A stretch of 13,436 nucleotides of DNA. It comes from an uncultured Blautia sp. (GTDB lineage: Bacteria > Bacillota > Clostridia > Lachnospirales > Lachnospiraceae). Position 1 is the stretch's first letter, and every line of letters starts with the position of its first letter. The stretch spans positions 1 through 13,436 of the forward strand of contig CAMBYR010000031.1 of assembly GCA_945872375.1 (NCBI GenBank). Direction: 5' to 3'. A model generated the notes under the pieces. It made no database searches. It was not told where the DNA came from and saw only the letters and a list, made by a program, of their open reading frames with translations. Positions 1-5,416 of the stretch are shown here, in pieces. The position numbers were made by a program, and so were the translations under genes.

Positions 1-470
1 TTCCGGATGAACTTACCTGTGATCTGGTTGTAGACAGAATTCAGCAGCCGGATGCACAGAAGGGCTATGTCCTGGATGGTTTCCCGAGAACCATTCCTCA
101 GGCAGAGTGTCTTACAGAAGCACTGAATAAGCTGGGAAGCAAAATTGATTATGCAATCGATGTAGATGTTCCCGATGAGAACATCGTAAATCGTATGTCA
201 GGTAGACGTGCCTGCCTGAAATGTGGTGCTACTTACCATGTTGTATTTGCAGCACCGAAGACAGAAGGTGTCTGCGATACCTGTGGAGAAGCACTGGTTC
301 TTCGTGATGACGACAAACCGGAAACTGTCAGCAAACGTCTGAAGGTTTATCACGACCAGACACAGCCGCTGATCGACTATTATACAACACAGGGTGTTCT
401 GAAGACCGTTGACGGTACGAAAAATCTGGAAGAGGTATTCCAGGAGATCGTGGCTATCTTAGGAGAATAA
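1..470 (+). CDS. adk: Adenylate kinase, 5' end outside the window
   Basis: Catalyses ATP + AMP <=> 2 ADP in the cytoplasm. The reading frame is open from base 3 and ends with TAA at 468-470, so only the C-terminal part (about 155 residues) is present and the P-loop is missing. The LDGFPRT motif encoded near 78-98 is the conserved NMP-binding/core segment. The lid starts at SGRRACLKCG and contains a C-X2-C-X16-C-X2-C set, the structural zinc site common in Gram-positive adenylate kinases. The tail RLKVYHDQTQPLIDYY is also typical. The stop codon is 4 nt before map, and an AGGAG for map lies inside the adk 3' end, so the two are cotranscribed. This matches the usual secY-adk-map order of the spc operon. 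Confidence 0.95.
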   Translation, partial: PDELTCDLVVDRIQQPDAQKGYVLDGFPRTIPQAECLTEALNKLGSKIDYAIDVDVPDENIVNRMSGRRACLKCGATYHVVFAAPKTEGVCDTCGEALVLRDDDKPETVSKRLKVYHDQTQPLIDYYTTQGVLKTVDGTKNLEEVFQEIVAILGE

Positions 471-474
471 ACGA

Positions 475-1230
475 ATGTCGGTTTCTATTAAATCAGAACA
501 TGAAATAGAACTTATGAGGGAGGCAGGTCATCTGCTGGAACAGGTTCATGATGAACTTGCCACCTACATTAAACCGGGAATCAGTACAAAAGAACTGGAT
601 AGAATTGGAGAAAAACTGATTCGTTCTCTTGGCTGTACTCCGAACTTTTTAAATTACCAGGGCTTTCCAGGCTCCTTCTGCATCAGTCTGAATGATGAAG
701 TGGTGCACGGAATTCCTTCCGAAAAAAAGATCATACAGGAAGGCGATCTTGTGAAGATCGATGCCGGGCTGATCTATAAAGGTTATCATTCCGATGCTGC
801 CAGAACCTATGCTGTCGGCGAAGTTTCTCCGGAAGCAAAACAGCTTATGGAGGTTACAAAGCAGTCCTTTTTTGAAGGTATAAAGGCCGCAAAGGCAGGC
901 AATCATTTGAATGATATTTCAAAGGCAATCGGCGCATATGCCGCAAAATACCGCTATGGTATCGTGCGTGATCTGGTTGGACACGGAATCGGGACACATC
1001 TTCATGAAGATCCCCAGATTCCAAACTTTCCTCAGAAACGCAGAGGTATCAAGCTGCTGCCCGGTATGACACTGGCCATAGAACCGATGATCAATCTGGG
1101 CCGCGCGGATGTGGCATGGGAGGATGACGATTGGACGGTTGTGACAATGGACGGTTCTCTTTCAGCACATTATGAAAATACCATCCTGATTACGGATGGA
1201 GAACCTGAAATTCTGACTCTCACCAAATAA
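475..1230 (+). CDS. map: Methionine aminopeptidase, type I
   Basis: Removes the initiator methionine from nascent proteins after deformylation; cytoplasmic and ribosome-associated. The 251-residue length matches the short type Ia form without an N-terminal SH3 or zinc extension. All five metal ligands are visible: D96 (KIDAG), D107 (HSDAAR), H170 (GHGIG), E203 (IEPM) and E234 (HYENT). The substrate-contacting H78 (VVHGIP) and H177 are also present. The ATG at 475 is preceded by AGGAG overlapping the adk end. It is part of the adk-map-infA operon; the small KOW-domain gene found between map and infA in B. subtilis is absent here, with only 27 nt separating the two genes. Confidence 0.96.
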   Translation: MSVSIKSEHEIELMREAGHLLEQVHDELATYIKPGISTKELDRIGEKLIRSLGCTPNFLNYQGFPGSFCISLNDEVVHGIPSEKKIIQEGDLVKIDAGLIYKGYHSDAARTYAVGEVSPEAKQLMEVTKQSFFEGIKAAKAGNHLNDISKAIGAYAAKYRYGIVRDLVGHGIGTHLHEDPQIPNFPQKRRGIKLLPGMTLAIEPMINLGRADVAWEDDDWTVVTMDGSLSAHYENTILITDGEPEILTLTK

Positions 1231-1257
1231 TATCAGAAAGACTGTAGGAGGTTTAGG

Positions 1258-1476
1258 ATGTCTAAAGCAGATGTGATTGAGGTGGAAGGCACTGTACTGG
1301 AGAAGCTGCCTAACGCGATGTTTAAAGTAGAGCTGGAAAACAAACATGTGGTACTGGCTCATATCAGCGGAAAGCTGAGAATGAATTTTATCAGAATTCT
1401 TCCGGGAGATAAGGTAACGATTGAACTTTCTCCGTATGATTTATCCAAGGGAAGGATTATCTGGAGGGATAAGTAG
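1258..1476 (+). CDS. infA: Translation initiation factor IF-1
   Basis: Binds the 30S A site and helps IF-2 and IF-3 form the initiation complex. At 72 residues it has the exact standard length. It shows the S1/OB-fold pattern: IEVEGTVLEKLPNAMFKVEL, then a conserved HISGKLRMNFIRILPGDKV segment, and the YDLSKGRIIWR ending. The start has a strong GGAGG site 8 nt upstream. It follows map as expected, but the gene normally next to it (rpmJ) is found only near 13363, about 11.9 kb downstream. No convincing intrinsic terminator with a T-run follows directly; a large stem-loop at 1505-1553 may serve as the 3' end of the transcript. Confidence 0.97.
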   Translation: MSKADVIEVEGTVLEKLPNAMFKVELENKHVVLAHISGKLRMNFIRILPGDKVTIELSPYDLSKGRIIWRDK

Positions 1477-1479
1477 GAG

Positions 1480-1494
1480 ACTTTTGGGAAAAGT
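1480..1494. repeat. Small perfect palindrome right after infA
   Basis: ACTTTT-GGG-AAAAGT, a 6-bp inverted repeat with a 3-nt loop, begins 3 nt after the infA stop codon. No T-run follows, so it is not a standard terminator. Its function is unknown. Confidence 0.5.
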
Positions 1495-1504
1495 AGGGAA
1501 AACC

Positions 1505-1553
1505 CTGAGGGAGGGCAGGCTCGGAGTTACGAAGCCCGCATGCCCTCCCTCAG
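1505..1553. repeat. Large perfect inverted repeat (13-bp arms)
   Basis: The arms CTGAGGGAGGGCA (1505-1517) and TGCCCTCCCTCAG (1541-1553) are perfectly complementary. An inner GGCT/AGCC stem (1518-1521 with 1533-1536) sits in the 23-nt loop. The element is GC-rich and is not followed by a T-run, so it is not a typical intrinsic terminator. It could form the 3' end of the truncated ribosomal transcript, or be a palindromic repeat element marking the junction of the inserted DNA. Confidence 0.7.
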
Positions 1554-1562
1554 ACTCCCACC

Positions 1563-1643
1563 CTGTCGGGCACGTATGCTGGGGTGTACGTTATGGCAGA
1601 AGATTAAGGTTGTATGAATTACTGCCGGGCACGTGTGCCGGGG
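1563..1643. repeat. Two copies of a 22-nt imperfect palindrome
   Basis: The copies at 1563-1584 and 1622-1643 are identical at 19 of 22 positions, and all three differences are transitions. Each has a core of the form CGGGCACGT(A/G)TGC(T/C)GGGG that can fold back on itself imperfectly. They lie 59 nt apart in gene-free DNA. They may be degenerate copies of a dispersed palindromic repeat. Nothing else recognisable lies between 1585 and 1621. Confidence 0.6.
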
Positions 1644-1666
1644 AAAAATCTTTATAGTTTTTTTAT

Positions 1667-1695
1667 TTGCTTTTTGGTGGATTGTGTGGTATGAT
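1667..1695 (+). promoter_or_regulatory. Candidate sigma-A promoter for the riboswitch-hflKC unit
   Basis: TTGCTT (1667-1672), a 17-nt spacer, then TATGAT (1690-1695) preceded by TG-N as an extended -10. Transcription would start near 1702, right at the first bases of riboswitch helix P1, which supports the assignment. Confidence 0.65.
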
Positions 1696-1700
1696 TGCTT

Positions 1701-1834
1701 TCAAAGAAAAGGGAGTAGCGGCCATTGTTTTGAAACCGGGATTGTGTTTTGGGCGGTGGTTCATATATGCGTCAGTACGATAGCCGGGAACGGTTATCCG
1801 CGTTATGAGTTAATCAGCAAGACTTTTATTTTGA
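1701..1834 (+). ncRNA. yybP-ykoY family manganese riboswitch
   Basis: RNA aptamer that binds Mn2+ and, in known cases, turns on genes protecting against excess Mn2+. The family's most conserved strands are both present: AAAAGGGAGTAGCG at 1707-1720 and AGCAAGACTTTT at 1816-1827. Helix P1 pairs AAAAG (1707-1711) with CTTTT (1823-1827) and can extend through 1701-1705 with 1829-1834. A P2-like helix pairs CCATTG (1722-1727) with CGGTGG (1754-1759), including G-U pairs. The other arm pairs 1762-1771 with 1799-1807, then an internal loop carries the conserved TCAGTAC (1772-1778), then an 8-bp hairpin 1779-1786/1791-1798 has a GGAA tetraloop. This two-arm layout with the two docking loops is the known yybP-ykoY architecture. 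No covariance search was run; the call rests on motif and fold. Confidence 0.86.
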
Positions 1835-1872
1835 GACAGACGGGTTCTGTGCTTGGAATAAAAGTTTTTTTT
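1822..1872 (+). terminator. Riboswitch expression platform: intrinsic terminator
   Basis: ACTTTTATT (1822-1830) pairs perfectly with AATAAAAGT (1857-1865). An inner ACAGA/TCTGT stem (1836-1840 with 1846-1850) is present and eight T residues follow (1865-1872). Its 5' arm is the same sequence as the 3' strand of riboswitch P1 (1823-1834), so P1 and the terminator cannot form together. Ligand-stabilised P1 should therefore allow read-through, an ON switch. Confidence 0.78.
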
Positions 1873-1949
1873 ATTTCCTTACTCTTTTCTTTTCCGGTGA
1901 TGTCCGCAAGAGCAGACATGGCCGTTTACAATGGATCCAGAGATGGAAT

Positions 1950-2046
1950 GAATCCGTTACTGCTCACAGGTAATATCCCGAGACAGTAGCATGAATCCGA
2001 TGACCATGGGATCGGATTCGTTACTGATATGTAGTAACTCGGATTC
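1950..2046 (+). promoter_or_regulatory. Structured leader between terminator and hflK
   Basis: GAATCCGAT (1993-2001) and ATCGGATTC (2011-2019) form a perfect 9-bp hairpin. GTTACT (2020-2025) can pair with AGTAAC (2033-2038). Alternatively, 1950-1961 can pair with 2033-2046 as a 12-bp helix with a 2-nt bulge, enclosing the first hairpin. The long helix would end only 8 nt before the AAGGAGG of hflK, so folding here could affect its translation or stability. No match to a known RNA family is recognised. Confidence 0.5.
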
Positions 2047-2066
2047 CAATAAAAAGGAGGAAATGT

Positions 2067-3071
2067 ATGTCAGATTTTGACCAGACAAATTTTCAGAACA
2101 ATTCAACAAAAAAGAAGAAAATGCCGAAACCGGGTAAAGTCCTGAAGCGTGCCGGGATTGCAGCGGCAGGCATTATCATCATCGGAGGTTTGGCTACAGA
2201 CTGCACCTATCAGATTCAGGAACAGGAGCAGGCAGTGCTGTCTACTTTTGGAGTGCCGAAGGCTGTATCGGAAACGGGTCTTCATTTTAAGTTTCCTTTC
2301 ATTCAGAAAGTGTACAAGGTCAATACAACGATCCAGGGCTTTCCCATCGGATATAATGAGGAGTCCAATGAAACACTGAGCAATGAAGGAATTATGATCA
2401 CCTCCGATTACAATTTTATTAATGTGGATTTCTTTGTGGAATACCGGATTGCAGATCCCGTGAAATATCTTTATACCTCTCAGGAACCGGAAGCCATCCT
2501 GAAAAATATCTCCCAGGGCTGCATCCGAAGCGTGATCGCAAGCTACAATGTGGATGATGTTCTAACTACAGGAAAAAGTGAAATCCAGGCGAAGATCAAA
2601 GAGCTGATCATGAAAAAGGTGGAGGAGCAGGATCTTGGAATTCAGCTGGTGAACATTACGATCCAGGATTCGGAACCGCCGACACAGGAGGTCATGCTTG
2701 CATTTAAAGCAGTTGAAACAGCCAAGCAGGGCAAGGAAACGGCTTTAAATAATGCAAATAAATACAGGAACGAGAAGCTTCCGGAGGCAGAGGCAAAAGC
2801 GGATCAGATCATTCAGGATGCGGAAGCGGAAAAACAGGTGCGTATTAACGAGGCAGAGGCGGAAGTGGCACGTTTTAACGCCATGTATGAGGAATACGAG
2901 AAAAATCCTGAGGTGACAAGGCTTCGAATGTTCTATGAGACCATGGAAGATGTGCTGCCGGACATGAAGATTATTGTGGACAGCGGAAATGGTACCCAGA
3001 AGGTACTTCCCATAGATTCCTTCGTGGATTTTTCTAAGGAACAGACAGAAACAGAAACGGAAGCTCAGTGA
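2067..3071 (+). CDS. hflK: SPFH-domain membrane protein, HflK-like
   Basis: A stomatin/prohibitin/flotillin/HflK-C family protein. In E. coli, HflK and HflC form a large membrane complex around the FtsH protease and modulate its activity. The 334-residue protein has a polar, lysine-rich N-terminus, one membrane segment at about 29-45, and an SPFH domain from about residue 48 that begins YQIQEQEQAVLSTFG and includes GLHFKFPFIQKV. An alanine/glutamate-rich helical stretch (about 225-275, with repeated EAEA) is typical of the oligomerising coiled coil. The tail is acidic. AAGGAGG lies 6 nt before the ATG. It sits downstream of a manganese-type riboswitch and overlaps the next SPFH gene, so the pair probably forms a heteromeric complex. 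Assignment to HflK rather than another SPFH subgroup rests on pairing and order, and no ftsH is in view. Confidence 0.82.
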   Translation: MSDFDQTNFQNNSTKKKKMPKPGKVLKRAGIAAAGIIIIGGLATDCTYQIQEQEQAVLSTFGVPKAVSETGLHFKFPFIQKVYKVNTTIQGFPIGYNEESNETLSNEGIMITSDYNFINVDFFVEYRIADPVKYLYTSQEPEAILKNISQGCIRSVIASYNVDDVLTTGKSEIQAKIKELIMKKVEEQDLGIQLVNITIQDSEPPTQEVMLAFKAVETAKQGKETALNNANKYRNEKLPEAEAKADQIIQDAEAEKQVRINEAEAEVARFNAMYEEYEKNPEVTRLRMFYETMEDVLPDMKIIVDSGNGTQKVLPIDSFVDFSKEQTETETEAQ

Positions 3072-3088
3072 AAGGATTGGTGCATAAG

Positions 3089-3973
3089 ATGAAGAAAAAA
3101 GGTATCATTACACTAATTGCCGGCGTGGTGATTCTTGCTGCAGCCGGGATGTCTGTAACGGTCACAGCACAAAACGAATACAAATTGATCCGTCAGTTCG
3201 GAAAAGTGAAAAGGGTCATCAGCAGCCCGGGCATCAGCATGAGGCTTCCCTTCCTGGAAACGGCGGCGACACTTCCCAAGGAAACCCTTCTGTACGATCT
3301 TTCTCCGTCTGATGTGATCACACGCGATAAGAAGACCATGATCAGTGACAGCTATGTACTCTGGAGGATCGAAGACCCGCTGAAGTTTGCTCAGACACTG
3401 AATTCCTCTATCGAAAGCGGAGAGAGCAGAATCAATACCGCCGTGTATAATGCAACGAAAAATGCCATCAGCAGTATGAGTCAGGATGAGGTGATTACCT
3501 GCAGAGACGGTGAGCTTTCCGAAATGGTTATGAGTGCTGTTTCCGACAGCATGAAACAGTATGGAATTGAACTTCTGGAATTTGAAACAAAACAGCTTGA
3601 CCTTCCGGACGACAATAAGGAAGCGGTATATGAGCGTATGATCTCTGAGCGGGATAATATTGCAGCCACCTATACGGCAGAGGGAAGCTCCGAAGCGAAA
3701 GTGATCCGCAATACTACGGACAAGGAAATTGCCATTCAGATTTCGGAAGCGGAAAAGCAGGCGGAAATCCTGAGGGCAGAAGGTGAGCAGGAATATATGC
3801 GCATTCTGGCTCAGGCCTATGGGGAAGAGGAACGGCGGGAATTTTATTCCTTCGTAAGAAGCCTGGATGCCCTGAAAAACTCCATGCAGGGTGAAAATAA
3901 AACGGTGATTCTTTCAGAGGATTCGCCGATTGCAAAGATTTTTCAGGGTGTCAGCGGTACTGCCTGGGAGTAA
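3089..3973 (+). CDS. hflC: SPFH-domain membrane protein, HflC-like
   Basis: Likely partner of the preceding HflK-like protein. The sequence opens MKKKGIITLIAG with one membrane helix at about 5-25, then an SPFH domain containing NEYKLIRQFGKVKRV and SPGISMRLPF. A charged alpha-helical region follows with AIQISEAEKQAEILRAEGEQEY, the segment conserved in HflC, and a RSLDALKNS segment near the end. The ATG at 3089 has AAAGGA about 12 nt upstream. An in-frame GTG at 3068, overlapping the hflK stop as GTGA, would add 7 residues and is a real alternative that would couple translation. The 3' end overlaps the convergent regulator gene by 23 bp. Confidence 0.82.
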   Translation: MKKKGIITLIAGVVILAAAGMSVTVTAQNEYKLIRQFGKVKRVISSPGISMRLPFLETAATLPKETLLYDLSPSDVITRDKKTMISDSYVLWRIEDPLKFAQTLNSSIESGESRINTAVYNATKNAISSMSQDEVITCRDGELSEMVMSAVSDSMKQYGIELLEFETKQLDLPDDNKEAVYERMISERDNIAATYTAEGSSEAKVIRNTTDKEIAIQISEAEKQAEILRAEGEQEYMRILAQAYGEEERREFYSFVRSLDALKNSMQGENKTVILSEDSPIAKIFQGVSGTAWE

Positions 3974-5201
3974 GACCGGTGTACTTTTTGAAGACTTTGG
4001 AGAAATAGCTTTGGTCTTCAAAACCGGTTGCAAGTGCGATATCAATGATGGAATGGTCCGTGTTGGCAAGAAGGCGTTTGCTTTCTTCGATGCGGACCAT
4101 ATTTAAATATTCCTTAAAAGAGGAGCCGGTGGACTGCTTGAACAGTGTGGAAAAATAGGCAGGATTCAGGTGTACATGCTGTGCTGTTTCATCCAGAGTC
4201 AGAGGCCTGGAAAAGTTCTGGGAAATATAGCGGATGGCCCGTCTGGTGATCTCGCTGCCTTTATTCGGGATATAGTTAAACATACAGCCCGTAAATACAT
4301 CGATGGTTTCCTGCAGCTTATAGCAGAGATTGTCCAGCGTATTTACATTCTGAAGATCCTTCAGAAACTGATTGTTGATCTTAAGGATACTGTCGCTGGT
4401 GGCACCGCCTTCAATGGCAGCTCTGGAAAGAAGAGAGGAAAGTTCGATGGCTCTGGACTTTACAACCTCCAGATTGCTTCCCTCTGCGAAAAATACATAT
4501 CCCAGAAGATCGTTGAGAAGTGCCTTGGACTGTTCCGTATCGCCGGTTTTCAGCTTGGTGATCAAAGCCTTTTCCTTTTCGTAAGGATAGGATTTTTGAT
4601 TGATCTGGGTGTTTGTCTTGTATTGCTGGATCGATTCGTTGATCTTGGACTGCTGGGTCAGCTTATTTTGCTTGAGGATCAACTGATCCTTGCTGCTTGT
4701 CACAAGGCCGGAGCACATATAATAAAGCATACGGCTGATGTAGGTGACCTTGGATGGTTCAAATACGGGGATCTTGCCTGCTTCCTCATACATTTCCAGA
4801 ATGTTGGGAGTGGGAATGGCATATCTGTCCGCAACTTCGGACAGCAAAAGAGCATCCGGCGAATCCATCAGAAAGGGACCGGCAAGGATGGAGCCAAGGA
4901 GCATATTTTTATTGGCAAGGGGGAAGACAATATGATTCAGATTGGAATGACAGGAAAATATGTATGTTTCTCCAAGGCTCATGGCAAGGTTGCTGGCATT
5001 GGAATGAATTTTCCGACAGGAATCATATTTGGGAAGAAACTGGCGGAAAATCCTGCAATAGGAATGCTGTTTTCCGAAGGCCTCAAGGATCTCTCCCTTT
5101 TCATCAAGAATCTGAATGGAAAGATTCATGCATTCATAAAACGTTTCAAGAAGTTCGTGGAGAGTCTGCTTGGGAATCATGGTATATAACAGTGGTTCCA
5201 T
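3951..5201 (-). CDS. PocR-domain AraC-family transcription regulator
   Basis: The 416-residue protein has an N-terminal PocR sensory domain (about 10-165) with C49, C62 and the CH pair at 84-85, and the pattern HIVFPLANKNMLLGSILAGPF typical of this fold. A helical linker follows, then a C-terminal AraC double helix-turn-helix (about 318-416) ending in GFEDQSYFSKVFKKYTGLTP and RQYR. PocR domains are thought to bind small organic ligands. The ATG at 5201 is preferred because AGGAG lies 8 nt upstream; an in-frame GTG at 5210 overlaps that site and is unlikely. It is divergent from the deaminase-transporter operon and is probably its activator, using repeated half-sites in the shared intergenic region. 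The ligand is unknown, possibly a purine or methylated compound handled by the operon. Confidence 0.9.
   Translation of the reverse strand: MEPLLYTMIPKQTLHELLETFYECMNLSIQILDEKGEILEAFGKQHSYCRIFRQFLPKYDSCRKIHSNASNLAMSLGETYIFSCHSNLNHIVFPLANKNMLLGSILAGPFLMDSPDALLLSEVADRYAIPTPNILEMYEEAGKIPVFEPSKVTYISRMLYYMCSGLVTSSKDQLILKQNKLTQQSKINESIQQYKTNTQINQKSYPYEKEKALITKLKTGDTEQSKALLNDLLGYVFFAEGSNLEVVKSRAIELSSLLSRAAIEGGATSDSILKINNQFLKDLQNVNTLDNLCYKLQETIDVFTGCMFNYIPNKGSEITRRAIRYISQNFSRPLTLDETAQHVHLNPAYFSTLFKQSTGSSFKEYLNMVRIEESKRLLANTDHSIIDIALATGFEDQSYFSKVFKKYTGLTPRQYR
3975..4028. repeat. Inverted repeat at the convergent hflC/regulator ends
   Basis: TTTTGAAGAC (3986-3995) and GTCTTCAAAA (4014-4023) are a perfect 10-bp inverted repeat, flanked by ACCGGT at 3975-3980 and 4023-4028. 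It begins 2 nt after the hflC stop and lies within the regulator's C-terminal coding region. No T-run follows in either direction, so it is at best a non-canonical 3'-end signal. Confidence 0.4.
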
Positions 5202-5254
5202 AAAAATCACTCCTTTTATCTAAAAAAATTACCAAAAATCTTTTTTTATTACCT

Positions 5255-5260
5255 ATTATA
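5255..5260 (-). promoter_or_regulatory. Candidate -10 box for the regulator gene
   Basis: On the minus strand this reads TATAAT, about 54 nt before the regulator ATG. The hexamer at the ideal -35 distance (5278-5283) is only TATATT, so the promoter is tentative. Confidence 0.4.
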
Positions 5261-5286
5261 CCTCATTTTACAAAAAAAATATATAT

Positions 5287-5325
5287 GTTTTCTAAAAAAA
5301 GACGTAAAGTTTTCTATGAGAAAAC
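5287..5325 (+). promoter_or_regulatory. Candidate AraC-type operator
   Basis: GTTTTCTA occurs at 5287-5294 and again at 5309-5316. The start-to-start distance of 22 bp is two helical turns, as expected for the two half-sites of an AraC-family protein. The second copy is also the left arm of a perfect palindrome GTTTTCT-ATG-AGAAAAC (5309-5325). This site covers the -35 position of the deaminase promoter, the usual place for an activator that contacts RNA polymerase. Confidence 0.5.
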
Positions 5326-5327
5326 GA

Positions 5328-5333
5328 TATAAT
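5328..5333 (+). promoter_or_regulatory. -10 box of the adenine deaminase operon
   Basis: A perfect TATAAT about 84 nt before the deaminase ATG. No recognisable -35 hexamer lies 16-18 nt upstream; instead the palindrome 5309-5325 is there. A weak -35 with a good -10 is what an activator-dependent promoter would look like. Confidence 0.55.
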
Positions 5334-5355
5334 AATCTGAGATATGCGGCTGTTA

Positions 5356-5384
5356 CGGAAGGCGTATTCCGGGACGGCCTTTTT
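5356..5384 (+). terminator. Possible attenuator in the deaminase leader
   Basis: AAGGC (5359-5363) can pair with GCCTT (5377-5381), and the 3' arm runs into five T residues (5380-5384). CGGAA (5356-5360) can instead pair with TTCCG (5367-5371). The two foldings share bases and exclude each other. The stems are short, so this is tentative. Confidence 0.3.
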
Positions 5385-5416
5385 CTGCATGTTTCTCCGC
5401 TGGAAAGGAGGAGGTT

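Noticed and set aside
1231..1257. Missing KOW-domain gene between map and infA as a significant loss
   Set aside because: Its presence varies among Firmicutes, so absence alone is not noteworthy.
1505..1553. Standard rho-independent terminator for infA
   Set aside because: The stem is strong, but no run of T residues follows it, so it is listed as an inverted repeat.
1633..1989. 118-residue open frame overlapping the promoter and riboswitch
   Set aside because: It has no proper ribosome binding site, runs through a structured RNA and terminator, and shows no recognisable family features.
4170..5189. Long plus-strand open frame of 339 residues opposite the regulator gene
   Set aside because: It is antisense to a well-supported PocR-AraC protein, lacks a ribosome binding site and looks like translated complement.
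5334..5416. Purine riboswitch in the deaminase leader
   Set aside because: The leader is about 80 nt and lacks the conserved junction and loop-loop sequences of purine aptamers.
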